A DNA stretch of 64,000 nucleotides. It comes from Lumbricus rubellus. Its lineage: Eukaryota > Annelida > Clitellata > Crassiclitellata > Lumbricidae. The notes under the pieces were generated by a model. It had not been told where the DNA came from and ran no database searches. It saw only the letters and a program-made list of their open reading frames with translations. Below are positions 22,300 through 34,098 of this stretch, one piece after another. The stretch's first letter is position 1, and the number at the start of each line of letters is the position of its first letter. Position numbers and translations under genes: made by a program. The stretch covers positions 1,971,295 to 2,035,294 of the forward strand of contig OX243827.1 of NCBI GenBank assembly GCA_945859605.1, in the 5' to 3' direction.

Positions 22300-22665
22300 G
22301 ACCAATTATAGGCCTAGGATCACTTGTCTGCTTTTGCAACCCAAGAAAAAGGGCAACATTTTATTTAATTCGCATACTTTTTGACATTACTGCTGTCTGT
22401 GATGCTGTTCAGATGAACGAAACAATAGCCTCAGTCAATAACAAGGCGGTTGAGGTAAAAATCAAGTCTTGGTTCAGACAGGCAAGAAATAGAAATGGTG
22501 GATGGCCCCGACCAATTATAGGCCTAAAAGAACCTGTCTGCTGTTTGTGATGCGGTTCCGATGAACGAAACAATATCCTCAGTCAATAACAAGACGGTTG
22601 AGGTAAAAATCAAGACTTGGTTCAGACAGAGAAAAGATAGAGACGGTGGACGGAAGCGGCGGTTT
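22300..22665 (+). repeat. Tandem duplication, units from 22300 and 22511
   Basis: accaattataggcct occurs at 22301 and 22511, and atgaacgaaacaatagcctc at 22413 with its partner at 22561. The first unit carries about 62 extra bases. Both encode NNKxVEVKIKxWFRQ, which slightly recalls a homeodomain recognition helix, but I do not claim one. Confidence 0.7.
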
Positions 22666-22669
22666 GAAA

Positions 22670-23180
22670 TATCAATGTTGCAACGCTCGTTGGTTCACAA
22701 TAGTTTTTGCTCTTCCAATGACCATGAACTTGAAGAAGCGCAGCAATGACCTGTCGTTGAGAAATGTGGCTCTTTACATGTGATGACCAACGACGAGCAG
22801 AGTCTATCATTCCGCTTGGATCATCTTCCTTTTTCAACGCAAACCCAACCACTATTCCCTCTGAAATCATGCCCATGATTGCATATTCCCAGAGCCAACA
22901 ACCTGATGCGCAAAACATTTATGGCTATATGCTACCTTAGTACTTGTAATATATGAGCCTGTGCTCTGATATAGAACTGTACTGTGTGGACTATTTTAGT
23001 ATATCATTTCTTGCCTTGGTGTTCTATGTGCTATTTGGACCCAAATCTGCTGCACTGTTGAACTATTGTATTGTCTCTTGATTCGATGTTCTATGTAGTA
23101 TTTAAATATGAATTTGCTGCTGTGTTTAACGATATTATTTGAGCTATTTCATCATCTGTCGCTTTCATACACATCATATT
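22670..23180. other. Stretch without a recognisable gene
   Basis: Only stop-rich sequence and a T-rich region precede the RT remnant. Confidence 0.35.
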
Positions 23181-23182
23181 CA

Positions 23183-23545
23183 GACATTTGTCCTGCCAAA
23201 TGGAGCTAAAAATTCCAGCAAATGCTTCCAGCGAATGACAGACAAGATCCTAAAGAGCGCTGAAAATTATGCAGCCGCGCACATTGACAATTTCATCATC
23301 TTTTCAACTACATGGGAGCAACACTTTGAGCACATCCAGGACATATTGACAAGACTGAGAAATGCTATTATTAAGGTGAAATTGAAAGAGTACCAACTTT
23401 GCAAGCAAGACCATAAATATTCTATGGCACATGATCGAGAATTGCTTTGTGAAACCAGACCCTGACAATGTCACCGCAATTTCCAACTATCCAGTTCCAA
23501 AGACTAAGCGTCATGCCAGGAGGTGTCTTTCTTCTGGCTTCATTG
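23183..23545 (+). pseudogene. Ty3/Gypsy reverse transcriptase remnant
   Basis: The frame encodes FVLPNGAKNSSKCFQRMTDK, then AAAHIDNFIIFSTTWEQHFE and HIQDILTRLRNAI. These match the RT core around the active site: 'F-G-L-x-N-A-P-x-x-F-Q-R-M' and then 'Y-L-D-D-[IV]-x-[IV]-F-S'. Here the catalytic pair has become HIDN, losing the second aspartate. A frame change near 23440 leads to KPDPDNVTAISNYPVPKTKR, the connection-domain block. About 120 residues of RT remain and nothing of RNase H or integrase was found. Gag-like remnants at 10869-11560 may come from a related element, but not the same copy. Confidence 0.7.
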
Positions 23546-23753
23546 TTGCATACACTGTATTAATGCCATATGTATATGGGTATGCAGATGAAACATTCAG
23601 AATTATGATTATAATTCAGCCGTCAACAATCGTATTCATATACATTGAGTAAATACGAGTCAATATCATCAATGGTATGGGGGTATATAATGGTCATCAT
23701 ATGTAATGGTCACTAGGAGCAACATCACTTACAAGTCTGTGGTCGGCGCGCCG

Positions 23754-23910
23754 ATGTGGAGCATCATGACTGATGCAGCTTTGTTGATTATGGATACGGA
23801 AAACATGGATGCGTGGAGTGATATCACTGATGTAGCGTTGATGACATGGACTTGGATTTGGTCAACATGGACACATGGAGCGACTTCTCTGATGTAGACG
23901 ACTCACCCGA
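23754..23910 (+). repeat. Two-copy repeat encoding an acidic peptide
   Basis: One frame reads ENMDAWSDITDV and, after a frame shift, NMDTWSDFSDVDDSPDD. The DNA is an imperfect tandem duplication of about 75 bp. The acidic Asp/Trp-rich wording recalls the acidic exons at 6309 and 8035. Confidence 0.5.
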
Positions 23911-23919
23911 TGATGGGAA

Positions 23920-24900
23920 TGTTTGCGCTTCGCGTATGGTTTGCCGACCTGTGTTTCGTGGATTAATATTGGTTTTTGGTTAGCTTCGGGCGACTTTACA
24001 CGTTCTAGTTTCAGTTTATTTTGCGTCTGTAAACGTCTAGATTCTGACGTCTGTCAACTCTTGACTTTGAATCGACTAATTTTGGAGTTTTTTGGATCTA
24101 AAGTATACGCTTCAATTTACGATGGGATCTAAATGTATCGTATACGATTCATCAAAGCTTCGTTCGTACAACCATACATCGCTAATTCAATAAGTCTCCA
24201 ATTGTCAACGACTAAGTCACAGTGCCATCGCACAAAGTCAAGTAAGCCGACACTGATGAAACCACTGCCCCAGCCGTAGATCTGCAGTATGTTGTCATCA
24301 ATTAAATCTTCCAGCTGAATGTCATCAATGCAGAACATGCACCATCACTGGGTCTCAACTTAGGTGATGCCGCCATCTTCCATCCATCATTGAATATTCA
24401 TTTTATTAGGCGTAACAAAAATTGTTGTGTTTTTTTAAAAAATATTTTTCCCAAAAAAACTTAAATATTTTTTTCAAAATATTTTTTTCACATTTGTATT
24501 GACATAAAATAAGAGACGTCAACAAAATGAAATTAATAGGACTGTTTCTAGAGCAGTTTTAGGTGCAGACAGTCGGGAAATGGGCAGTTTATACTTGCTT
24601 AGAACACGTACTTTGTTTCAGCGTGCAAAAAAGACTAGTGGGGTATACTTTTTCGGATATTCACTGCATAAAAATAATTTACCAAAATAAAAATATTTTC
24701 CGACCTACCTACCCAATTTTTTTTAGCTGTTACCGGAAACACAAGATTTTTTTTAGGCCTTACCACTCTTAATCCTCACGGACAGTTACCTCACCCACCT
24801 CACATGAATAGTGCGGACAACAATCTTGAGCCTAGGTCAAACCACCCTTCAGTTTTGGGTCCTCAGGCCGCAGAAATAAGCAGAGGTCACAAAAGATCTG
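23920..24900. other. Stretch without a recognisable gene
   Basis: Poly-A/poly-T runs occupy 24420-24500. A 69-codon frame on the minus strand (24338-24129, starting MFCIDDIQLEDLIDD) is open but unrecognised. Confidence 0.3.
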
Positions 24901-24910
24901 CACCTGAGAA

Positions 24911-25345
24911 ATGGAAAAGAAATGTCGTATGCAAAAGATAGAATACAGCGAGGCAAACACATCGCGGTCTGGAAAAAAGGTAGAGGAAAATAAGTTTAAG
25001 GATTATGATTGTCAGTGCCTCCTTGATTGTGTTGAAAAATGCACCCTTGCTGATAGACAAAGACGCACGATTTGTACTGGAATTCCAGCAGAGGTGTGAA
25101 GCTGGCTTTCATTAAAGGCCATGTTAAGCAACAGCATGTTGCAAGGAAAAGAAAAGCAGAGAAACTCTGATGCTGATGCTGCATCTGTTCGAAATCTTAC
25201 CCGTCCGTATTACATGATGACCGAGGAAGAAACTCAGTTGCGTGTTTGCAAAACAATGTTCTGCAATGTTGTACAGTTGGCAAGTGGCACGCTAGACAGA
25301 GCATTGAAAAAGGAAGTTGAAAGTTCTTTTGAAGAGAAGTGAGCA
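24911..25345 (+). pseudogene. Remnant of a TE-associated protein (VKQQHVARK... RVCKTMF type)
   Basis: Frames encode LTRPYYMMTEEETQLRVCKT, then MFCNVVQLASGTLDRALKKE. They are preceded in another frame by a GHVKQQHVARKRKAEK-like piece, which is also found at 3690-3720. 'V-C-K-x-x-F-x-x-T-L-x-x-x-x-x-x-V-x-x-A-L-x-K' is the signature of a widespread group of uncharacterised, probably transposase-derived arthropod and invertebrate proteins. The frame breaks and the missing downstream DDE part mark it as decayed. Confidence 0.4.
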
Positions 25346-26930
25346 AAGAAATAGCTGGAAAATAAAAGTCCAGAGATCGTCAACCAGGTTATAGCTCACA
25401 TAAACTGTTTACCCACTTCATAAGCCAATATACTCGCAAATCAAGTCCCGATGGCATAATGCCTCTTATTTAATTCCTAACCAAAAAATTTCACTGTTGG
25501 AACTTCTCAAATATGATGCAGGTGATGAATTACTTACTTCACGTACTTCTGCGTATAGGTTCCAGAGCACTATTCTGTAACAATTTGAGTACCAATGCCG
25601 TTCATACATGGTGATCAGCCGCATGAGGAAACGAGATAAAGATCACCATGTCTCATATCTATAATGGCAGCATTTCTCCTTACAAAGTGAATACAAACGT
25701 CAACGTGAATACCAAAGTCTGACAGACTCAAAGTCAGATACAACTTAGGATTGAGCCTGTACTCTTCCCAGCCTGCACTCTCCTCTCAACAAGCTGACAG
25801 GAGTACTCGAAAATCTGAAAAGTTATTTTTCCTAAAAGCGAAGAAAATGCAAAAAAACTAATTCCAGACAAATAAGTTTGGAAATTACCATGCAAAAATT
25901 TCATAACTTAAAACTTCAAGTAATAATTTTATTTTACCATTTAAGTTACATGATAAGTGAAATGATAAAAAATCAAAGTGGATCAAAGCTAATCATCAAA
26001 GACGCACTTGATGGCCTAACGCAGTGTATCGCAAACCGTGTTCTACAGCTCACCAGATGTCAGGTATAACAATGAAATTTATGTAAAATCATGGATATAA
26101 TATAACTAAATATAGTTCTAACTAATTAATAATGAACTGCAAAATCATGTGGAGATATTATTCTGAATTTGTTTCTTTACCTGAAAAGCAGATAAGCTTT
26201 TTGCACGAACCAAAAACAAAGATGGAAAGGACGAAAATAGATCGAGTAGAGAAAAAATTGACAGATAACCCAACCATCCAGTCGATCAAAATGTAAATAT
26301 AATAAAAATTATATCGAATTTGGCGTCATTTCATCAGAAAAACACAGCTCACTTCCATACTGTATACAAGGCAATGGTGCCAAGTAAGCTTGAAAGACAT
26401 CCATCAAACTGATAAATAGGCAAGTTCATTAATCGCATTAGTGATGATTAGTCAATTAGTATCTCCTTTGCTATTAATGGACTAACATGACAAGCCTTTT
26501 TAATAAATTTATTAACATTTATGTTAATTGGAGTGCCATGATAAAAGCTACACTGCATAGGATGTTGGGATTTCAAACAGTTTGCGAGACACTGCTTCAA
26601 ACCATTGGCTACATGCTCCATATACACAGAGTCGTCTTAGTTTTGTAATTGCCGTCCTTATCTAAAAGGATTGAAATTCTGACCGCATTCGACATGGCGT
26701 AATGTGATGACAACGTTCTTCAAACAGAGTCTTCCTTTGTCATCTTCAGGAGATCAGGGGATGGGCTGCACCACGATCAATTCTGAAGCATCTCCTTCTG
26801 TTTCTTGTTTCCTTCAAAAACAAATAAACAAAGGAAGTCAGTACACGACTTGGTTAACCTCTAGTTCACAAAATTATTTTAATGTCACCAATGCCGCACT
26901 TTACACTGGCGAGTAAACACTTTACCAATA
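25346..26930. other. AT-rich stretch without a recognisable gene
   Basis: No coding frame over 70 codons shows a motif. I see no repeats before the minisatellite-rich region begins at about 26930. Confidence 0.4.
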
Positions 26931-27760
26931 TTCATGCCGTCATCAATCCAGCTTCAACATAATTTTTTTTCATTTATCAAAATTCCGTTTAAGCAATGAA
27001 TCATTGCCATTAACACTTAGAAAGTTCTATGTAACCAAGAATTTGTTCATCACTCCAAGGTTTTCTGTCGGTTTAGCACTCTAAATTAATCCCTCAATAA
27101 AGTAAATATTTGTCATAAATTCGACTTCTACTTTGACAATAATTGTTTCCATTAAATCAGCTTCCAATTAGGCAGTCCTTGGTGTTCATCAATCCAGTTC
27201 TATTTAAGCTACCAATGTTTTGATCAATTAAACTTCTGTTTATGGAAGGATCTTGCATCAATCACAATTCTATTTAAGAAAATTATTTTCACCAAATGAA
27301 CCTATATTTAATAGCAAGAATTCTTTTGCTAATACACAATGTATTCAACTAACACCAAATGTATGCAATATTTAACAAATAATTTAGAATGCTAAAACGA
27401 TAGATTATCCAATTGAACTTCTGTTTACTAAACTGCGCTATAAAAAACACCATGTATTTAATTTTAATTCTTTACCCTCATATTACCATAATTTGTTCTG
27501 ATACATGGAGTACCCCACCACTATTTTTACAACATTTATTTTAAATTTCTATTCATTGCAAATAAAGAAATTATTAGCAAATTTAAAATTGTTAATTGCT
27601 GCTGTAATGAATGAATTTCTCATGTGCAAGTTAGAGCTTATCCAAAGTGTTCAATGTTAAAACAGTATCTATTCATTGCAGTCACTGTTCACCGAATGTG
27701 TGCTGCCAATAAATTCATCAATCCAACTTCTATTTGGCAAGTATTGTTTTCGCCAAGTAT
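26931..27760 (-). repeat. Diverged minisatellite, about 36-bp unit
   Basis: The phrase atcaatccagcttctattt and its variants recur every 30-40 bases (for example near 26941, 27188, 27718), separated by AT-rich text. Read on the minus strand it is the same unit, aagctggattgatgaaaa, that forms the body of the MITEs at 44116-45561 and 56933-58379. The array is old and much diverged. Confidence 0.65.
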
Positions 27761-27989
27761 ACCACGACTGCCGGTATAGTTCAATATGCTAAATAAATTT
27801 GGGTAAGTGAAAATAGTTTAATATGCTCAAATATGATTTTACCCGGGAAAAAATGGTATACATGTACTTTAGCATCGTAAATTATGTAACATTGCATGGG
27901 TTTCAGCATTCATAGAATACGAGTCGGGTTGATGAAAAGAATTCTTGCCAAATAAAAGCTGGAATGATGAAAATAAATTTTAATTAAAT

Positions 27990-28605
27990 GGTAAAAGTGC
28001 ATTTTAGCGTATTTTATTCGAAACCGCTTAGGTCAAAATAAATAGCGTATTTTATTGTCTGTGTGCGTTTTCGAACTTCCGCAGGTATTTTCATCAATCC
28101 GACTTCTACCTTGGCATGTATCACTGTCGGCAATCCAGCTTCTGTTGCAGCAACAATTTTTTTCGTCAATCATGATTCTATTTAAATTAGGCTACAATTA
28201 TTTGTTATCAGCCAAGCTCTCATTTCATTAAGTATCTCTTCAGCAACCCGCTTCTATTTAGGGAAATAATTTTCATCAATCCAACTTTTATTTCTCAAGC
28301 AATCGTTTCATCAGTTCCATTTCCATTTCTCGAGCGTTATTTTTGTCCATCCAGCTGCTATGTCAGCCATTAGATAGCTTAATCCACCTTCCATTTCTCA
28401 AGTGTTTTCTCATAAATTCAGCTTCTATTTCACCAAGACGTTTTTCACCAATCCAGCTTTCAATATACTTTTCAAAAGAAATATGAACAGTTATAACGAT
28501 TCATCAACGAAATATTAGGTAAATACATACGCTAAATAATAAAATACGCTAAAATGCACCATATCGATTTCGAAAAAATAAAATACGCTAAAATGCACTT
28601 TTACC
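27990..28605. mobile_element. MITE with GGTAAAA TIRs and 8-bp TSD (inner-type element, copy 3)
   Basis: Inverted termini start ggtaaaagtgcattttagcg and end with the reverse complement. Each carries an internal second copy of the 'agcgtattttatt' word. The flanks are a perfect 8-bp duplication, aattaaat (27982-27989 and 28606-28613). The 616-bp body is the minisatellite in antisense orientation and shares block order with the inner elements at 44731-45337 and 57548-58155. No coding capacity. The superfamily is not proven; 8-bp duplications occur in hAT, P and Merlin elements. Confidence 0.85.
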
Positions 28606-28860
28606 AATTAAATATAAGTGGGATTTATGAAACATCTCAGAGAAATTTACGCTGCATTGATAAATAATAATTTTTAATTGAATAGATGTTGCATTGATGA
28701 AAAATAATTGCTGCCGAAACATAAGCGTGATTGACACGAATTCTTGTCTAAACATAAGCTGGATGAATGAGGATTCCAGCCAAACTAGAAGTTGGATGAA
28801 TTAAAAATAAAATAATAATAATTACGACGCTTAAATACAAGTTTGCCAAAAGCTACACCA
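28606..28860 (-). repeat. More minisatellite-type sequence and a TIR-like end
   Basis: gcgtaat-like and caagtttgcc text near 28822-28848 resembles the outer TIR of the composite MITE. With ggtatacatgtactttagca near 27851 it may bound a decayed outer element around the MITE above, but no target duplication is evident. Confidence 0.35.
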
Positions 28861-29087
28861 CTGGAACTCGGTACAGGTATAGAAGTATACATGTGCTCCG
28901 AACGCCAAAATTGTCCTGCCCACGCATAGAACATAACATTACATGTATTCCAACTCAGCGCTAAAAATGCAACACTTGCGCTATTTTGTGGGAAAAAATG
29001 TAAAATAAAAATGGAATTTTTTCAGAACTGGAATATCTATGAAGTCTATAAAACTATTTCTCGAAATAGGGCATTGCATATTTTCAG

Positions 29088-29302
29088 CGTTGCCCGGATT
29101 CGGGTTTCGGGGATTCGGGTTTGACCCCTTAAACTACGCACGGATAGCCAACCCGAGGGACATTTTCGTCCGCAAAGCACACGAAGACCAAGCGCCTGGA
29201 AAAACTGAGGAACTCATTCAAACGGGCAGCGGTCGCGAACGACCACATTCCATCAGTTCATCGAGTAGCTTCCAGGCTATACTATTAAAAATAATAGTAT
29301 AG
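29088..29302 (+). CDS. Candidate coding exon, unrecognised
   Basis: A GC-richer island in AT-rich sequence follows an acceptor-like cattgcatattttcag ending at 29087. The frame reads DPLNYARIANPRDIFVRKA, then GSGRERPHSISSSSSFQAI, and stops at 29300-29302 next to a palindrome (ctatactatt with its complement). The peptide has a normal-looking composition and could be a terminal exon. I found no partner exons, and I do not recognise the protein. Confidence 0.2.
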
Positions 29303-30055
29303 GATATACTAACATAACTTCTAATTAAATTCTGCATATCTGGAAAACTTTTTTCTCCGTCTGGAAAGTTTCGACTAGATGCTGCGATGCTCTTCCGTCA
29401 AATGGACTCATAGTGCGGTAGAATTAGCTCATTGTATGTGTAATACCTTCCCAAAATGTTCGTACAGCCAATTTTTACAAAAATCGACAGACAAATATGT
29501 AATAATATTCAAAGAAAAAAATCCTAGTACTTTGCCTTGGGGGGATTTTTTTATCGACGTTCAAAGTTGGAATTTTGTTGACCTTTGGCGCAGAAATATT
29601 TGTGGAAAATATCCTATCACGCGTAGTAATTCGGCCGATTTGTTGTGGAAAGTTATTCGGCTCGGTCATACACTTTCGATTAGACGTAAATTGTCCGACA
29701 GTAAAATTAAAACACGCATTGTGAGTTTTAAAAATCAGACCTGGGTTATTATTCAGATACATTTGTAGAGTAAGTGACCATTTTGCTGTAGTGCAAATTG
29801 TACCTGATTTGGAGCACTGCGCTGGTATTTTTGCTGGTTTTTATGGATGAGCGATAATATAATGACTTTGCGTTAGTCACAAATTGACCACAGGTTTAAA
29901 ACCAAGATTTCATTGGTCGTCATTTCTACCTAAACGCAAGACCATTGGGCTAGGTTATTGTCGACCTTTGGTTTCTTCTCTTATAAGATTTTCTGTAAAA
30001 TCAAGGACAAGTTTACGTGTATTTGAGCGTTATAACTAATTATTTGCTTGTTTCA
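29303..30055. other. Unassigned stretch
   Basis: A 129-codon open stretch at 29379-29768 reads VQSWNFVDLWRRNICGKYP with a Lys/Arg-rich tail. It has no recognised motif and may be chance. Confidence 0.25.
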
Positions 30056-30360
30056 CCATTAATATTTGTAATCAATCCAACTTCTAGTTGGAATTCTTAT
30101 CATCTATATCCATCTTCTATTTAGGCAATATAACTCCTATATATTTGATTTTAAAAAATTTGTTCATCAATCCAGCTTCAATTTCAGCGAGATTGTTTTC
30201 ATAAATCGCCCCTATATTTCAGTAAAAATGATTTTTATCAATCCACCCTCTATTCAGCAAGAATTCTTTTCGTCAATCCAACTTGTATTCGACCAACGCT
30301 GAAACCCATGCTGTAATGGATAATTTACGAGCTCAAATACAAGTTTACCAAATTAAGAGC
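30056..30360 (-). repeat. Minisatellite block ending in a TIR-like sequence
   Basis: There are about seven diverged units of the same aagctggattgatgaaaa family (antisense here). They are followed by ataatttacgagctcaaata near 30319, which resembles an outer-type terminus. Confidence 0.55.
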
Positions 30361-31500
30361 TATCCAGAACTGTCGTTTCTGCTTTGTCAACACTGACTAA
30401 TCTCCTATGAGCTTCTCATTAGAGGACGGTTCTAATTGCAGTAAGGCATTCGATATTGAATTTCAGATTAAGAAGAAATGGGACAATTGCTATTTTGAGG
30501 TCATGACACTAAATCATATTGTGTCTGGACAAAATGGGCTCTTTAAGTTTGGAGTATTCAGAGGTGCTCTCGGTGCAGAAGCCCCTGGAAAGGAGAAACG
30601 TCTTTTGTCAACGAGTAGATGAGGAAGAGACCCCAGACATCAGATTTGCTTACAGATGAGGGGAAGGTCATTCCAACCAAATAGCTGATGTTGGACCAAG
30701 GCCATGTTTAACATAGACCGAATGCTGAGAGTTTTGTTGCTATTGGCCAATGTCTACGTGGCCTTAGCTATGCAGGACGAATGCATGGACATTTGTGGTA
30801 AAGACAGAGGACAACACAGCTCAGCCATCTCAGTTGAAAATATTACGAGCAAATCAGACTTGATATGTGCTCTGTGAAGTTGAGGCAAGCCAAGAGTCAA
30901 CAGTGAAGATCAGTGGTGGTATAATAGGTAAAGAGCGCCACATCAGTCAGTAGCAGATAATCAAGGTTAGCAAGCGTTTGTGTAGTCCCAAACCAAATTA
31001 TCTGGATCTTATATGCATTTAGGAAAACAAATTTTCATCAGTTTTAGCAAATGATGTAGCATACGCAGCTGGTTAGTCTTCAACAATTGCTGTAATTCTG
31101 AATGTCCTTCCATTGTTATGTACATCTTCAGCACAGTCATGTTAAGGAACTTATTGAACTTGCAACTTTAGCTGTTTTGTCAATGCACATCAGTTAAAAG
31201 TGTAAAGTACAGATTAAAAGAAGCTGGGCTTCTTCATTTAACTAAATTTAATGTGTTATGTAAGAACAACAAAGACAGAACTGGATTTAACCCCGCTAGC
31301 AATTCACAGAAGCTTGTGTGTGTACCTTGTAAATTACGTCATCAGAACATAGATAAAATTAACAGGTATTCGAAAAATGGGTCTGTGCTCATCACAACAG
31401 TTGTCAGAAGTTATAGTGAAGGTCGTTTGAAGTTATAACATACTTAGATCACCTGCTATCTGGTGCACACCAGTTAAGTTAATATGTATATTCATTAATT
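30361..31500. other. Stretch without a recognisable gene
   Basis: Short open frames at 30407-30622 and 31253-31438 carry no motif I know. No repeat seen. Confidence 0.3.
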
Positions 31501-31690
31501 TATCAATCGGGATGATAAACCGCAACCTCCCTCCTAATGACCTCCGGTTATGCTTTGCTCTCTACTTGTGGTCCATCTGGCTGGGTTCTACAAGTCTCTC
31601 ATGTCTTTTCTCCTGGTCGTGGTTGGACTGGGAGCGGCTCTTCAAGGGGCGCTATAATAATGCTCTGAATGAACGAATGCAATGAATGAA
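31500..31690 (+). repeat. L2-like LINE/SINE 3' tail
   Basis: The piece gggagcggctcttcaaggg then gcgctataat, followed by a gaatgaa-rich run, matches the tail of the SINEs at 53999 and 56765 and the piece at 42784. The gcgctata(ta) end with a short tandem tail is typical of L2-clade LINEs and the SINEs that use them. Confidence 0.55.
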
Positions 31691-33340
31691 CCCATTACAA
31701 TGCAAACAAAATCAAATACAAGCAAAGCAGTGAATACAAGGTTTTGAAGAAAGAGTTTTAAAATATGGTTAGCTGTTTGTAATTGAAATTATTTGATCGA
31801 TTTATTTCTTACTGGACCGACTGTCAAAGAGGATCCTAGGTGCATGCAATTTGTATTGTCTTTTAGTGGCAGATTTAAAAGTAATTGTTTACTGAAACAC
31901 CATGTTGAAAAGACTACACAAGATATTGAACAAGAAGTTATTCAGAAACTAATTGACCTGAATATAGACATAGAGTTAAGTCATTTACTAAGATGTGTGA
32001 CTGATTTGTGAGTTGTAAGACCTTGTACAAACCTCATACAGCATATTTTTATATACAGCAGCATATGTTGGAAGAATGTTACACCTATATATTATGGTGT
32101 AGAAAAAATCTCAAAATACATTCTTCTGATGTCCAATACCTGAGTATCCTGCTTCAATGCATTGTTGAAACCCACAGTGAAATTATGATGAGTGACTAAG
32201 AATTAACATAATTTATTATTTCTTTACATGTAATTGATAGGTTGTGTCAGTGCTGTAGAGTTTGTGCTTTGACAGGACTATTTTGTGTGGGGCAGTGCTT
32301 ATGGTAATTTTTTATGTATGGCAACTAGCAAAAGTGTGTACTTTATGACTCTGCAAATTGTAATATATTAGTAATTCTTTAATGTAAAGAAGGAAATCAA
32401 AGCTATTTTATTTTTACCTAGCTCAAATGAACTCCAGTGCATCTCAGTATAAGACCAATACAAATATTATTGTATCTCGTTGTATCTGCCTGCTGATATG
32501 ATGGCTGAAGCTTGAGTGCGAAAACTGCGAATTGAGCTCTATGCAATATTATTTAATTTATTTAAATTTAATGCTAAAAACAATACCACCCAGATTCTTG
32601 CATATATGGAAAGAGCACAACACACTGATTGTACAAAAAATATTTCAGCCCTCTAACTCATTTCACGGCCAAGATATGACAGGCCAAACTTGGTGGACAA
32701 TGCCATTTTCTCGCGATTCGTATTTTCCTCATTAACTTAAAAAATTAATATCTCAGTCAATTTTTGATATATTCTGATCAAATTTTCACTGTTATTTCTT
32801 ATTTTGTATATAGTTTATGTATTTAATTTTATGGAAGCATTAAAATAGGTGTGGTGTGCACCACTGGTTGATTTGGCTTGAAATTACCCTACCTCAAACT
32901 TGAGTTGGGCGCTACATAAATTCCCATTGCACAAATCATCAGGACTTTTTTTCTGTGGTTCACTAACTGTTCCTGATCATAAAAAACCAAAAAAGTCTTG
33001 TGCCCTAATTTTGGTAAGGTCACAGCTCTTCACAACCAGACTATCATTCATCAATGGACTCATTAATATTCTGCTTCCGAGTCCCGACGTTTTCCGGTTT
33101 AGAAACAGAGACTGGTTCTCTGCTAAGTCTCTGCCGTCTGCAGCTCTGCGTATGATAGTTTTAGAGCGCATGAATCCGAGTAAAAATAATAATACAACAG
33201 AAAAAATAGTTTAAAATAATAGTCGAGCAAAGTAGTTTACCCGACTTAATATGTATGTTATTTCTATATTACTTTATTCCATTCGTTCATTCGTTTGCTG
33301 ACGACACAAAACTAAGCCAACATCCTAATAAATGACTTGG
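31691..33340. other. AT-rich stretch without a recognisable gene
   Basis: Open frames at 31793-32011 and 32900-33214 are unrecognised. No repeats or RNA features detected. Confidence 0.35.
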
Positions 33341-33342
33341 AA

Positions 33343-34075
33343 AGACTGTAGGCTACAAGTGGTCTGAAGGCTGGAATATGCTATTCAATATAGATAAATG
33401 TATAGTGATGCACATGGGAAAAAAGAACATTGGGTTTGAATATGGAATGGGAGACGGGAAACTAAGAACATCAGAGGAGGAAAAAGATCTGGGAGTCATT
33501 ATACACAAAAGTGCAAAACCATCAAGGCAATGCAGATAAGCAGCGAACAAGGCATATAAGGTTCTTGGACATATAAAAAGAACAGTGGTCAGCAGAGAAA
33601 AAACATCATCCTGAAGTTATTTAAAACTCTTGTCAGACCCCACTTAGAGTAGGCTACTGTGTCCAAGCATGGCCGGAGTCCATATACACAGCAAGACGAG
33701 CAAGTGCTGGAAAAGGTGCAACGACGAGCAACTAAGATGATCAGAGGAGATATGGAACTCTAACGCACGAAGAGAGATTGGTAAAATGTGGTTTGACAAC
33801 ACTGGAGAAACGAAGATGCAGAGGAGATTTGACTGAAACATACAAGCTGATGACGAACAAAGATCTCGCGAAGTGACACCTTATTCAAGATTTTTTTCAG
33901 TTGGCTGACAGTTCAGGTTTAAGAGGTCACCAATATAGGCTAAGCTATTCAGACAGTCTGAGGGTGCCATCAAGCAAAGATTTTTCAGCAGCAGAACAGT
34001 GAAGGCCTGGAACGAGCTGAGTCAAGAGGCAGTAGGCCTACGTGTCGGTGGATACACTCATAAAATTCAAGAAGA
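33343..34075 (+). pseudogene. CR1/L2-like LINE reverse transcriptase, C-terminal remnant
   Basis: The text encodes, over several frames, WNMLFNIDKCIVMHMGKKN, EEEKDLGVIIHKSAKPS, AYKVLGHIKRTVVS, VRPHLE, QRRATKMIRG and LTTLEKRRCRGDLTETYKL. These are in the right order for the thumb and C-terminal region of Jockey/CR1-superfamily RTs ('F-N-x-D-K-C', 'K-D-L-G-V', 'L-V-R-P-H-L-E', 'Q-R-R-A-T-K'). At least three frameshifts or stops interrupt it. The 5' part with the active site is absent. It ends close to the left end of the piggyBac element. Confidence 0.75.
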
Positions 34076-34098
34076 AATTAGGGCAGATGGGATTTTAA

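Noticed and set aside
22561..22665. Homeobox gene
   Set aside because: Only a short stretch resembles a recognition helix. The two preceding helices and conserved residues are missing.
27773..27844. Minute foldback element (ggtata...ttttacc)
   Set aside because: End words resemble the MITE TIRs, but pairing is poor and no target duplication is seen.
26931..30360. CRISPR-like array
   Set aside because: Repeat units are diverged, spacing is irregular, the context is eukaryotic, and the units match MITE bodies.
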